A DNA stretch of 64,000 nucleotides. It comes from an uncultured Pontibacter sp. (GTDB taxonomy: Bacteria > Bacteroidota > Bacteroidia > Cytophagales > Hymenobacteraceae). The translations under genes and the position numbers were made by a program. The notes beneath the pieces were generated by a model. The model was not told where the DNA came from, did no database searches, and worked only from the letters and a program-made list of their open reading frames with translations. Positions 54,493 through 63,358 of this stretch are shown here, piece by piece. Every line of letters begins with the position of its first letter. The first letter of the stretch is position 1. The DNA lies in NCBI RefSeq assembly GCF_947492645.1, contig NZ_CANLMZ010000006.1, positions 558,001-622,000 on the forward strand. Reading direction: 5' to 3'.

Positions 54493-55902
54493 TTACAGCT
54501 TATTTCTGCGCATACGGGTCATAAGTTTACGCCAGAAGTCGACTTCAAGTAAACTTGAATCGTTGCGTGCCTGGTATAAAAAGAACAAACCTATAGGAAG
54601 TAGTATAAGATTTGCGCCCCACATGCCGGCTCCTACTGGTATTAAGCTCTCGCGGGCCCATTTCTCACCAAGTATACCCATAACATATAACAGGATAAAA
54701 AATATAATAGAGATAATAACAGGCACTCCTAGTCCGCCTTTTTTAATAATGGCGCCTAAAGGAGCCCCAATCAGGAACATAACCAACACCGCGGCAGACT
54801 GAGTATACTTACGCCATATTTCAATCTCATAATTGTTAGCATCGCGAAGTGTGTTGTTCAGGCGCTCAACATAACCTGCAGTAAACTGCTTGATGTTACG
54901 GGCTTTATTTGTAGCCAGGGCCATAACGTCAGAGCTCACCTCCGGAAGGTTTTTCTGCATTACCTTGCCTATCGGAATACCATTCTTAACATTACCTGTA
55001 TCCGCTTTAAAGTACATAAAGAATGGATCAACATTGGGCGAATACAAACTTTTTTCGCGCGTAGCATACCTCCGCAACGAATCAGTTACCACATCGAGTT
55101 GCTGGATATTCTTCATCATTTTGTTGTCTGAGAAAAGCTCTTCGCGGGTTCTGTCCAGATCAAAAGAGGCAAGACTTACCACTATCTTACTTTCTTCGAA
55201 CTCCTGCCTTACAAACTGCTCATTTGAGTTCCGCATTCCACCGGTTTGCTCGTCCACGTATGTATTGCCTTCATACAACTCCATCACCAGGTAAGCGTCA
55301 TTAAAGTCTGTATACATTCTACCTGAGTCCGCAAGTATAACCCTGGAATTTGAACCACCTTTGGTATGGTCATAGATCATGATGTCCTTCATGGCACCAT
55401 CATCATTTACCTTTTCGTTTATTTTGATACTTAAGCCTGGTAAACCGTTGTAAAAAGCTCCCTCTTTAAAATTCATGGCAGGCTTTTTCTGCCTAATGTC
55501 CCACAGTAAACTGTAGGCCTTTAGGTTTGCTTTAGGAACGATAACATTATTGAAGAAAAAAGCTCCGACTGTCAGTCCCGATACCATCAGAAACACAGGG
55601 AGCAGCACACGTGTAAGGTTAACACCGGATGTTTTAATGGCTGTAAGTTCGTGATGCTCTCCCATTGTGCCAAAAGTCATTAGCGAAGAAAGCAATACAG
55701 CCAGAGGTAATGCTACCGGGGCCATGTTGAGGCTGAAATAAAACAGGAGTTCCGCGAATATCTCAGCACCCAAGTCTTTACCAACCAGTTCATCAAGGTA
55801 TTTAAGCATATACTGCGTTAACAGTATAAACTCTACTACAGCAAACGTAAGTAAAAAAGGGCCAATAAATGACCTGATTATAAGCTTATCTAGTTTCTTC
55901 AT
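54493..55902 (-). CDS. LptF/LptG-family permease (YjgP/YjgQ)
   Basis: The 469-aa protein has an N-terminal amphipathic start MKKLDKLIIRSFIGPFLLTF, three membrane helices before a large beta-jellyroll-type periplasmic domain (about 130-360), then three more helices (about 365-455; AAVLVMFLIGAPLGAIIKKGG). This is the topology of the LPS-extracting ABC transporter subunits LptF and LptG. Bacteroidota often have the two subunits at separate loci; which one this is cannot be told here. Confidence 0.92.
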   Translation of the reverse strand: MKKLDKLIIRSFIGPFLLTFAVVEFILLTQYMLKYLDELVGKDLGAEIFAELLFYFSLNMAPVALPLAVLLSSLMTFGTMGEHHELTAIKTSGVNLTRVLLPVFLMVSGLTVGAFFFNNVIVPKANLKAYSLLWDIRQKKPAMNFKEGAFYNGLPGLSIKINEKVNDDGAMKDIMIYDHTKGGSNSRVILADSGRMYTDFNDAYLVMELYEGNTYVDEQTGGMRNSNEQFVRQEFEESKIVVSLASFDLDRTREELFSDNKMMKNIQQLDVVTDSLRRYATREKSLYSPNVDPFFMYFKADTGNVKNGIPIGKVMQKNLPEVSSDVMALATNKARNIKQFTAGYVERLNNTLRDANNYEIEIWRKYTQSAAVLVMFLIGAPLGAIIKKGGLGVPVIISIIFFILLYVMGILGEKWARESLIPVGAGMWGANLILLPIGLFFLYQARNDSSLLEVDFWRKLMTRMRRNKL

Positions 55903-56007
55903 GTGGGCCAGTTATAGGCATAGTAGCTCTTGGAACATACCAATGCTTTAGTAAACATTGGTCTTCCAAAAATCGTGCAAAGATAAGCAGACAGAGTTGT
56001 AATAGAA

Positions 56008-56412
56008 CTACCCTCCTACTATTTCCTTCAGATTCTGAAATAAGTTATCCCACAGCTCCTCTAGTTCCTCCACATCCTCTTCGTCAGTATAATCTACTAT
56101 CTTAAGAAACTGCTCCTGGGTAACCTCACTCGACTCTATTGAAAAGTCCACATAAGAACCATCAGCTACATGGTCTTTCTTATCGCTCAGAAAAAGAAAC
56201 CTTACCGACTTGTTTGTGCGCTGACCGGTCATCTCAGCATAATGACTCCTGCCATCCCAAATAAAATTCAAAACTTTGTCTTCGTCAATAATTGCATTGT
56301 CGCAGAACCATTGTGACAAACCGCTTGGCGTGCTAAGGTAAGGGTACAGTAGTTTAGCAGATGCGTTAATCGGATACTCGCGCACAAACTTTGTTTTAGT
56401 AGCTCTAGTCAT
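56008..56412 (-). CDS. START-like (SRPBCC) domain protein
   Basis: A 134-aa single-domain protein, KFVREYPINASAKLLYPYLSTPSGLSQWFCD at the start, which matches the START-like family of small Bacteroidota proteins related to AHSA1. It has an acidic C-terminal region (EEDVEELEELWDN). A hydrophobic ligand cavity is expected for the fold; no ligand is known to me. It has no signal peptide and stands alone, 104 bp after the permease ORF start. Confidence 0.85.
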   Translation of the reverse strand: MTRATKTKFVREYPINASAKLLYPYLSTPSGLSQWFCDNAIIDEDKVLNFIWDGRSHYAEMTGQRTNKSVRFLFLSDKKDHVADGSYVDFSIESSEVTQEQFLKIVDYTDEEDVEELEELWDNLFQNLKEIVGG

Positions 56413-56504
56413 AAATAGAAAATGTAAGTGTCTGAGTAATTATAGTATTTATTTTTGATTCTATATATATCTGAAAAACAAAATATTTTTTTTTGACATT
56501 TTGC

Positions 56505-56536
56505 TTGCAAGTTTGAATTTCAAACAGCTATATTTG
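56505..56536 (+). promoter_or_regulatory. Promoter of tRNA-Met
   Basis: TTG at 56505-56507, a 21-bp spacer, then TATATTTG at 56529-56536 (TAnnTTTG). The tRNA begins 12 nt after the box. Confidence 0.8.
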
Positions 56537-56547
56537 CACCACAATTC

Positions 56548-56621
56548 GGCGGGGTAGCTCAGATGGTTAGAGCGCAGGATTCATAACCCTGAGGTCGGCA
56601 GTTCGATTCTGCTCCCCGCTA
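56548..56621 (+). tRNA. tRNA-Met (anticodon CAT)
   Basis: A full cloverleaf is readable: acceptor GGCGGGG / CCCCGCT (first pair G-T), D-arm AGCTCAGATGGTTAGAGC, anticodon loop TTCATAA with CAT, T-arm GGCAG TTCGATT CTGCT, discriminator A. CCA is not encoded. The acceptor lacks the C-A mismatch of initiator tRNA, so elongator Met is likely; a lysidine-modified tRNA-Ile2 (also CAT) is less likely but cannot be excluded without modelling. Confidence 0.95.
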
Positions 56622-56624
56622 CTA

Positions 56625-56658
56625 AAAAAGCCTGCTGGTTTATATCAGCAGGCTTTTT
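56625..56658 (+). terminator. Intrinsic terminator of the tRNA-Met gene
   Basis: A 13-bp stem AAAAAGCCTGCTG/CAGCAGGCTTTTT with an 8-nt loop, ending in T5-GTTTT, 4 nt after the tRNA. Confidence 0.9.
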
Positions 56659-56830
56659 GTTTTAGTTCGGTTTTTAAAGTATAAGCTTGTAACTAATTAT
56701 TGCTTAATTATAAATGACTTATCTTTAAGTTATGCCCCTTGCAGTAGATGATGTAATGCGGTATCGCTAAAAAATATACCAACCGATGCTACTGTTCACA
56801 AAGTAATTTTAGTGCCTAAAGGTATTATAA

Positions 56831-57550
56831 CTAGTAATTAACTTCAAGAGCTGGTACATCCACTAAGATAAACTCAGCATCCGAAACAGCATGTAGACTA
56901 ACAAAGTCGTAATCCTCCATTCGCACCTGGTCAAACTGATCAGCTTCTAGATTGTTCACGAGCAAGTTACCCTTTAAAATATAGACTAAGGTTTTCCTTA
57001 TTTTATACGTTTTAAAATCGATATCATTTCCCTGGCCCAGCTTGCCAAAGTATACCGTAGCGTTAGAATTCATATAAAGCACATTCTCCAGCACCCTTTG
57101 GCCGGTAACAACGGGTGTAAGGCGATCATCTTTATCTAAAAAATCAACTGACATTTGCTCATAAGCAGGCGCAATTCCTTTTTTATTAGGCAAAAACCAA
57201 ATTTGGAGAAAATGTGCGTCGTCATCGCCATCGTTAATTAATGAACTTGAAATGCCTGTTCCTGCAGAAATTCGTTGTGCATCCCCAGCCTTCAGCTTAA
57301 TTTCATTACCCAAATTATCCCTGTGTGTTGCCTCACCGTCTAGTACAACGGTAACAACTTCCATTTCCGCCTGGGGGTGTTCAGGTAAATTCGACTTACC
57401 CTTTAGTAAATTATCATTAAAAACCTTCAGAGGGCCAAACTGCACATTGGTCGGATCATAATAGTCCGCAAATGAGAAAAGATAAGAGGACGAAAGCCAG
57501 TCTCCGATATTTGACTGATGGCGTTCATTGGCGGTTATAAGTTTTATCAT
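56831..57550 (-). CDS. Pirin-family protein
   Basis: The ATG at 57550 (MIKLITANERHQSNIGDWLSS) is chosen over one 36 bases upstream, since it begins the usual Bacteroidota pirin-like sequence; 239 aa. It has the first cupin motif with metal His residues (FGPLKVFNDNLLKGKSNLPEHPQAEMEVVTVVLDGEATHRDN) and the GTGISSSL segment, and a second diverged cupin. Related proteins are quercetin-dioxygenase-like or redox sensors; the function here is unknown. The upstream region shows several operator-like repeats. Confidence 0.85.
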   Translation of the reverse strand: MIKLITANERHQSNIGDWLSSSYLFSFADYYDPTNVQFGPLKVFNDNLLKGKSNLPEHPQAEMEVVTVVLDGEATHRDNLGNEIKLKAGDAQRISAGTGISSSLINDGDDDAHFLQIWFLPNKKGIAPAYEQMSVDFLDKDDRLTPVVTGQRVLENVLYMNSNATVYFGKLGQGNDIDFKTYKIRKTLVYILKGNLLVNNLEADQFDQVRMEDYDFVSLHAVSDAEFILVDVPALEVNY

Positions 57551-57563
57551 AGTTATGTTATAA

Positions 57564-57650
57564 TTTATCCGAATGTATATCTGCAATGTTAACCGCTATG
57601 CTTTACGGATAAACTATATAGCTAGTTAATTTGTATGCTTTACCATAGCG
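57564..57650. promoter_or_regulatory. Nested repeats upstream of the pirin gene
   Basis: Between the pirin ATG and the regulator's terminator I see an inverted pair TTTATCCG (57564-57571)/CGGATAAA (57606-57613), a second inverted pair CGCTATG (57594-57600)/CATAGCG (57644-57650), and a 10-bp direct repeat TATGCTTTAC (57597-57606 and 57634-57643). The arrangement suggests transcription-factor sites for the pirin promoter, though no TAnnTTTG box is evident. Confidence 0.45.
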
Positions 57651-57658
57651 TATAAGCC

Positions 57659-57703
57659 ATAAACGACCTGTTCCTGCCGCATTGGCAGGAACAGGTCGTT
57701 TAT
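57659..57703. terminator. 20-bp perfect hairpin downstream of the S24 regulator
   Basis: Arms 57659-57678 and 57684-57703 are fully complementary (core ACGACCTGTTCCTGCC) around a 5-nt loop, 17 nt after the regulator's stop. It likely ends that minus-strand transcript upstream of the pirin promoter. Confidence 0.75.
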
Positions 57704-57720
57704 AAAGCGTATGTTAATGC

Positions 57721-58494
57721 TTAGTCTACCTTCTTAAGTTTCTGCACTTCCTTCTGCAGGTCTAAAACGATAGATGACAACTTATCTAAAGACAAATCGG
57801 CTATAGGGAAAGAAGAACTTATATAGGATTTTGCTTCCCAGATTTCGATTACATCCTCTACTCCAATTTCGTAAGGCGAGTATATGGGGTTATCGGAGTG
57901 CAGGCGCAGTACTGAGGCATCTTTAATTTTATTATAGATGCGTTTGAAAACTACTCCTTCTTTCTGGCTTACGATAACACAAGGTGTTCCATCTTTAATG
58001 GATGCCCAGTCTTCAACAAAACGACCTACAATAACGGTACCTGATGCTATAGGCAACATAGAGTCTCCGCTAATTTCAAAAGCCCGGTATGTTCCGCCTG
58101 TACCTAACATAGGAAGTTTAAAACGCGGCAGCTCCTCTATAAATTCAGAGTCGGCATAGCCATTTAAATATCCGGCGCTAGCCTTATAAGGTACAAGCTC
58201 AATATTTTCGCGTTGATTTTCATCTACAGTTATGGCAAGAACGCGAAGTTTCCCTCCATTTGAAGCAGATGCTGGTTCAAGTTTAGTAGATGGATCAGAT
58301 AAGTCTTTGGTTACAAAGTCATCTAACGTAATATCAAATAACCTGGCAATATTAACCAGAGTAGTTAGCTTCGGTTCGGCCCTTCCCTCTTCATAAGCAC
58401 CAACCAATGATCTTTTTATATCCAGTTTATCGGCAAGTTGCGCCTGCGTGTAACCAGCGTTTTTTCTTAAATGCCTAATGTTTGATGTCACCAT
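57721..58494 (-). CDS. XRE-HTH / S24 peptidase transcriptional regulator (LexA/CI-like)
   Basis: A 257-aa regulator with an N-terminal XRE helix-turn-helix (about 8-58, TQAQLADKLDIKRSLVGAYEEG) and a C-terminal S24 domain. The probable cleavage site is Ala-Gly in KASAGYL (about residue 107), the catalytic Ser lies in SGDSMLP and the Lys in VVFKRIYN, the Ser-Lys dyad used for RecA-stimulated self-cleavage in LexA and CI. A short coiled tail (LQKEVQKLKK) ends the protein. There are no phage genes around it, so a chromosomal stress regulator is more likely than a prophage repressor. Self-cleavage and DNA-damage response are inferences. Confidence 0.88.
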   Translation of the reverse strand: MVTSNIRHLRKNAGYTQAQLADKLDIKRSLVGAYEEGRAEPKLTTLVNIARLFDITLDDFVTKDLSDPSTKLEPASASNGGKLRVLAITVDENQRENIELVPYKASAGYLNGYADSEFIEELPRFKLPMLGTGGTYRAFEISGDSMLPIASGTVIVGRFVEDWASIKDGTPCVIVSQKEGVVFKRIYNKIKDASVLRLHSDNPIYSPYEIGVEDVIEIWEAKSYISSSFPIADLSLDKLSSIVLDLQKEVQKLKKVD

Positions 58495-59036
58495 ACCATT
58501 AATCTGCCAATCCTTTTAGCGAATAAATTAGAATTTCTGGATAAAATCTTAGTATCCATTTGTAAAGATAAGAATACTAATCAATAATTACTAATTTAAT
58601 TAGCAATATTACAAACAACTGGTATAAGTACAATTAATTAAACTTTAAATTAAATAAATACCATTCCTTTTACATATTTGATAATTACTTTAAAAGTATA
58701 TGGTTTTAAATTATTAAACACATCCTTAATAGTATAGCATTTTGTGTAAAAGCCATATATTTAATGATTAACAACCCTTTTTCATGCATAGTCGGCATTG
58801 TAAATTGAAAGCGAGATTCCAGGCATTTTTAATTTTATCCGTTCATATCCAATTTTTAAATCGATATTTACCCTTTGTTATAATATTCAACCGATTTCAT
58901 TATTCTTAAAAAAGTCAAATTATTTTTTAGCCATTATTTTTGGCACATGATGAACTTTTTAAATAACCCGCCAGTTACGAATTTCATGAACTAAGGTTGC
59001 GAAATCTGAAAATAATTTAACTTTTAGCCAAAATTT
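58495..59036. other. 540-bp AT-rich divergent intergenic region
   Basis: The region separates the S24 regulator (-) and the subtilase (+). A 7-bp inverted pair TTAGTAT (58549-58555)/ATACTAA (58574-58580), 55-86 bp upstream of the regulator ATG, could be an operator. No TAnnTTTG box with proper spacing was found. There is no ORF, RNA gene or repeat that I can support in the rest. Confidence 0.5.
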
Positions 59037-60575
59037 ATGTTTACTACTCACCTGAGGAGAACGGTGCCCTGCCTGGCACTTGCCTTCGCTGTTACCCTTA
59101 CAGGTTGCCAAAAGGAAGAGCTGCTAGAGAAACAGTTTGAACCAAGTATAAATGCCTCCCCTTCCGAACACGGTTATGCTATTGAAGGACAGTACATTGT
59201 GGTATTTAAAAACCATTCCTCTGGTATGAGTGCTGCTGCCTCTCATGATATGTCTTCAACTGAGCGTGCTTCATTTAAAAGTTTACGTGAACGCACTGTT
59301 AATGAAGCGAGCATTGCATCAGCTAACATAGTACATAATTTTGATGGTGTGGTAAATGGTTTTGCAGCACAATTAACAAGTTCTCAGCTTGAAAGCCTAA
59401 AGAAAAACCCAGATGTTGCCTACATTGAGCAGGATCGAATTGTAATTTTAAACAGAGGAAATAATAGTGATTTCAGTAACAATGGTAAAAGCCCATTTAA
59501 AGATATTCCTACACTAGGCAACGGTATAGACAAGGACCTTTCTACGGGTGGCAACGGAAAGTCAGATAAACCTAAAGGGCCTAAAAATAATACGTCTCCA
59601 GCACCAGCACCCAAACCTGAACCTTTGCCATCAGAGCCCGCGCCTGCAGAACCAACTCCATCAGAACCAGTTCTGCCTGTACCAACACCAGAAGAACCAG
59701 TTGCACCTGTTCCTACACCAACTGAACCTACACCTGCAGAACCTGCTCCACCCGCACCCGTTACGCCTGCACCTTCTCAACCGGCCGGGTATCAGACAAT
59801 TATTCCTTTAGCTGGAGAAAACCTACCTTGGAACATTGAACGCGTAGGTTATGGCGATGGAACAGGCAAAACCGTATGGGTAATTGACTCTGGCATTGAT
59901 ACAGATCATCCTGATCTTAACATAGACTTTGACAGAAGCTCATCTTTCATTTATGGCGTTGCTTCTATAGAAGACGGTTTTGGACATGGCACATCAGTTG
60001 CGGGTATTATCGCAGCTAAAAACAATGGATCAGGTATGGTAGGTGTTGCTTCTAATGCATCAGTTGTGGCATTGCGTGTGTTTGATAACAATGGAGCTGG
60101 CTCAATATCAAGAGCTATAGCTGCTGTAAACTATATAAGCACGAATGCTAAAGCAGGTGATGTAGTCAATATTAGCCTTGGGAGCGGCATATCTTCTACT
60201 TTAGACAATGCTGTTAAAGCTGCTGCCTCTAAAGGAATACTGTTCGCTATAGCAGCTGGCAATAGCGCCGTGGATTGCTCTGGCACTTCCCCTGCACGAG
60301 TAGATGCAAACGGCGTGTATACTGTATCAGCGATTGATACTTATAACCGCTTATGGGCTTCATCGAATTATGGCGCCTCTGTTGATTTTGCGGCCCCGGG
60401 AGCCAACGTTACAGTAACATCAGTAGGAGGCGGAATTGCTAGTGGTGGTAATGGCACCTCATTTGCAGCACCGCATGTTGCAGGTATTCTTCTGCTTAGA
60501 GGTACAGTTTATAGCCAAGGAACTGTTACCGGAGACAAAGACGCCACACCAGATCCAATTGCTTCTATAAAGTAA
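59037..60575 (+). CDS. Lipoprotein subtilisin-like protease with Pro-rich insert
   Basis: A 512-aa S8 peptidase. It has a lipoprotein signal with lipobox LTGC (Cys24), an I9 prodomain (about 45-135, YIVVFKNHSS...FAAQLTSSQLESLKKNPDVAYIEQD) and a catalytic domain with Asp284 (VIDSGID), His317 (GHGTSVAG) and Ser475 (GTSFAAPHVAG). Between prodomain and protease lies an unusual low-complexity linker (about 165-250) made of P-x-P, E-P and A-P units. Unlike the other subtilase here it lacks a T9SS tail, so it is lipid-anchored. A 540-bp AT-rich region precedes it and a 27-bp hairpin follows. Confidence 0.93.
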   Translation: MFTTHLRRTVPCLALAFAVTLTGCQKEELLEKQFEPSINASPSEHGYAIEGQYIVVFKNHSSGMSAAASHDMSSTERASFKSLRERTVNEASIASANIVHNFDGVVNGFAAQLTSSQLESLKKNPDVAYIEQDRIVILNRGNNSDFSNNGKSPFKDIPTLGNGIDKDLSTGGNGKSDKPKGPKNNTSPAPAPKPEPLPSEPAPAEPTPSEPVLPVPTPEEPVAPVPTPTEPTPAEPAPPAPVTPAPSQPAGYQTIIPLAGENLPWNIERVGYGDGTGKTVWVIDSGIDTDHPDLNIDFDRSSSFIYGVASIEDGFGHGTSVAGIIAAKNNGSGMVGVASNASVVALRVFDNNGAGSISRAIAAVNYISTNAKAGDVVNISLGSGISSTLDNAVKAAASKGILFAIAAGNSAVDCSGTSPARVDANGVYTVSAIDTYNRLWASSNYGASVDFAAPGANVTVTSVGGGIASGGNGTSFAAPHVAGILLLRGTVYSQGTVTGDKDATPDPIASIK

Positions 60576-60584
60576 ATTCATTTG

Positions 60585-60642
60585 TGAAGTATAAAATAGA
60601 AAGGGCAGCCAATAATGGCTGCCCTTTCTATTTTATACTTCA
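60585..60642. terminator. 27-bp perfect hairpin between the subtilase and recQ
   Basis: Arms 60585-60611 and 60616-60642 are perfectly complementary around a 4-nt loop; each contains AAGTATA or its complement. Convergent genes flank it, so it should act bidirectionally. Confidence 0.82.
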
Positions 60643-60644
60643 TT

Positions 60645-62786
60645 TTATAATTGCCAACTATACTCTTTCTTGTAAAGCGCTATAGACAGCCTGATTTTAT
60701 GATACTCAAATTGCTCGTTCAAGTGCTCAAATACATCTTTCAATTTAGCATCTACCCCAAGTTTCGCAATTGCTTTACTTATTTCTTTGAATTCACCTTT
60801 GGTTACATACCTGTACAAGTCTACATCATAACCTTGCTCAGAAAGCGTAGCCAAATGCGAATACACCGTAACAGGGTTTAGACTGCGCTGGATCGAAATT
60901 TGTTCAACGGAATAACCTTGCTTTAGCAGCTCAAAGGTAGCCAGATGTGTAGCCCCTTTCATTTTATTGCCTTTTGCCTGCTCTTCATTAACAAAGTCGA
61001 TCACTTCATTGATAAATAAATCTCCGTACCTATCAAATTTTTGTGCACCTACACCTGAAATCGCAAGCATTGAAATTTTAGTTGTAGGGCGCTCAGCGGC
61101 CATTTCCTGTAAGGTTGTATCTGTGAAAACAACGTAAGGCGGAACTCCTGCCTCATCGGCAATACTTTTACGCAGTTGCCTTAAACGATCAAATAATGCA
61201 TCTTTTATTAATTCCCGCTTAGGGCGTGCTTTGATAGTAGGCTCCTCCTGCCTTGCATCCTCAAACTTGACAAGTTGGACCTTGCGTCCTTCAAATAGCA
61301 CCTGCTTGCTGTGTTCTGTTAACTTTAAAGTATAGCCTTGGTCATAGGCCATCTCCATATAGCCCTCGTTCAAGAGCTGATGCAAATAACGGTGCCAGTC
61401 CAAGGGATTAATATCGCGGCCGGCGCCGTAGGTTTTCACTTTATCAAACCCAGCCTGTATAACCTGATTTGTGCGTGCACCGCGTAACACATCTACCAAT
61501 AAACCTAAATTTACCTGCTCCTGCGTTCTGGCAATAGCTGATAAAGCCTTTTGCGCGAGCAGCGTACCATCGAAACGAGTTGGTGGATTTCGGCAAATAT
61601 CGCAGTTGCCGCAGTCCTTTTGCATTGTCTCGCCGAAGTATTGCAAAAGTATACGCCTCCGACATGCCGAGGCTTCTGCAAATTGCTGCATCCGTTCCAA
61701 CTTAACCAGTTGTAATTCTGTTTGCGTCTCCCTGCTTTGGTTTTCCTGTAACATGTTACGCATGTTCATTACATCAGCAAAACTATAAAACAAGAGTGCA
61801 TCTGCTTTAGCACCATCTCTACCGGCGCGGCCAATTTCCTGATAGTACCCTTCAATGTTTTTTGGCAGGTTGTAATGAATTACCCAACGCACATTAGATT
61901 TATCGATACCCATACCAAAAGCTATCGTGGCACATACAATTTGTACATTATCGCGCAGAAAATCCTCTTGCGCCTTTGCCCTTTGCCCAGCCGACATGCC
62001 TGCATGATAAAATGTAACGCTGTATCCTTTCCCTTTTAACTTGGCAGCTAAAGACTCCACTCCTTTGCGGCTCAGGCAGTAGATAATGCCTGGCTGCTTA
62101 TGATGGCGGTCCAGAAACTCCGTAATTTTATTGAACCTGTCACGGCCCGGCTTTACCATCAGGTTTATGTTAGGCCTGTCAAATGAAGCTACATATACTT
62201 GAGGGTTGTGTAAGTATAACTGCTCCTGAATATCTTTCTGAGTTAGTTTATCTGCAGTTGCAGTTAAGGCAATAACTGGCACAGTTTGGAATTGCTGCTT
62301 TAGAGCCTTTAACTGCGTATACTCAGGTCTGAAATCGTGCCCCCATGCCGAAATACAGTGCGCTTCATCAACAGCAAAAAGAGAGACCTTGATGCGCTTA
62401 AGGAACGACATAAAACCTGAAGACAGTAGTTTTTCAGGAGACACATAAAGTAATTTTAGCTTTCCCTCCAGGCATTCATTCTCTATTAAGTATTGTTGTT
62501 CTGCAGTTTGGGAGCTGTTAATATAGGCAGCAGGAATACCATTAGCCAAAAGCGCCTCAACCTGATCTTTCATCAATGCGATAAGCGGTGAAATAACTAC
62601 ACATAGCCCAGGAAGCACAACGGCTGGCACTTGGTAGCAAACCGATTTACCCCCACCGGTAGGCATAAGTACAACAACATCTTTACCATCCAATACTCCT
62701 TCTATAATCTGCTCCTGCATAGGCCGGAACTGCTCATAACCAAAGTATAACTTTAGAGCCTCTCTCGCTTCACGTATCGTAACCAT
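60645..62786 (-). CDS. recQ: ATP-dependent DNA helicase RecQ
   Basis: The 713-aa helicase has the Q motif FRPMQEQII, Walker A MPTGGGKSVCYQ (about 41-52), DEAH box (VDEAHCISAWGHDFRPEY), VRWVIHYNLPKNIEGYYQEIGRAGRDG (motif VI), the zinc Cys set in ACRRRILLQYFGE..DCGNCDICRNP, a winged helix, an HRDC domain (about 525-605, IKDALFDRLRQLRKSIADEA) and an extra C-terminal helix-turn-helix region (about 615-690). It unwinds recombination intermediates. Convergent with the subtilase gene. Confidence 0.97.
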   Translation of the reverse strand: MVTIREAREALKLYFGYEQFRPMQEQIIEGVLDGKDVVVLMPTGGGKSVCYQVPAVVLPGLCVVISPLIALMKDQVEALLANGIPAAYINSSQTAEQQYLIENECLEGKLKLLYVSPEKLLSSGFMSFLKRIKVSLFAVDEAHCISAWGHDFRPEYTQLKALKQQFQTVPVIALTATADKLTQKDIQEQLYLHNPQVYVASFDRPNINLMVKPGRDRFNKITEFLDRHHKQPGIIYCLSRKGVESLAAKLKGKGYSVTFYHAGMSAGQRAKAQEDFLRDNVQIVCATIAFGMGIDKSNVRWVIHYNLPKNIEGYYQEIGRAGRDGAKADALLFYSFADVMNMRNMLQENQSRETQTELQLVKLERMQQFAEASACRRRILLQYFGETMQKDCGNCDICRNPPTRFDGTLLAQKALSAIARTQEQVNLGLLVDVLRGARTNQVIQAGFDKVKTYGAGRDINPLDWHRYLHQLLNEGYMEMAYDQGYTLKLTEHSKQVLFEGRKVQLVKFEDARQEEPTIKARPKRELIKDALFDRLRQLRKSIADEAGVPPYVVFTDTTLQEMAAERPTTKISMLAISGVGAQKFDRYGDLFINEVIDFVNEEQAKGNKMKGATHLATFELLKQGYSVEQISIQRSLNPVTVYSHLATLSEQGYDVDLYRYVTKGEFKEISKAIAKLGVDAKLKDVFEHLNEQFEYHKIRLSIALYKKEYSWQL

Positions 62787-63021
62787 ACCTTATCTTCAAG
62801 CGCAGGTAGGTACCTGCTTCATCTGCATTAATTTAACTCTCAAAGTTAGCCATAACTGACCGCAATTACGAGTTATACTTTTCTAAAACTTATGCACAAG
62901 TAAGAGATTAACTTTTAATTTAGAATTGATCTGAAGCTTCGCAACAACGATTATTTTGACGTTAAATAACACTAGCGGTTGAGTCCCGTATTTTAAAAAC
63001 ATCAAACGAAATAGAAAAGCT

Positions 63022-63348
63022 ATGAAATCTGAAAGAACAAACGATTTGGAACATGTACTGATTAAATGCATTACTGCCTGTGAGGCCTGCGCTACAGCAT
63101 GCCTCCAGGAAGACAACGTGAAAATGATGGTTCGCTGTATTATGCTGGACAGAGACTGTGCTGACATCTGCGCACTAACTGCAAGATTTGTTGCCCGAGA
63201 CTCAGCACATGCTAAACACGTAATGAAAGAATGCATTGAGCTATGCAGACTTTGCGAAGAGGAGTGCCGAAAGCATGAACATGAACATTGCCAGAAATGT
63301 GCTGATGCTTGCCGCGAATGTGCCGAAGCCTGTGAGGCTTGGATGTAA
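63022..63348 (+). CDS. Cys-rich four-helix bundle protein (copper-storage-like, DUF326)
   Basis: This 108-aa protein contains 16 Cys residues, mostly spaced CxxxC or CxxC along four helices (KCITACEACATACLQ, RCIMLDRDCADICALT, ECIELCRLCEEECRKH, HCQKCADACRECAEACEAW), the pattern of the Csp1/Csp3 copper-storage proteins whose thiols face the bundle core and bind many Cu(I). No signal peptide or Tat motif, so it would be cytosolic like Csp3. There is no adjacent copper-efflux gene. Convergent with the holin-like gene across a 25-bp palindrome. Confidence 0.88.
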   Translation: MKSERTNDLEHVLIKCITACEACATACLQEDNVKMMVRCIMLDRDCADICALTARFVARDSAHAKHVMKECIELCRLCEEECRKHEHEHCQKCADACRECAEACEAWM

Positions 63349-63358
63349 CGTTAGTACC

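Noticed and set aside
59548..59811. Gln/His/Leu-rich ORF inside the lipoprotein subtilase
   Set aside because: It is an off-frame reading of the Pro-rich linker repeats.
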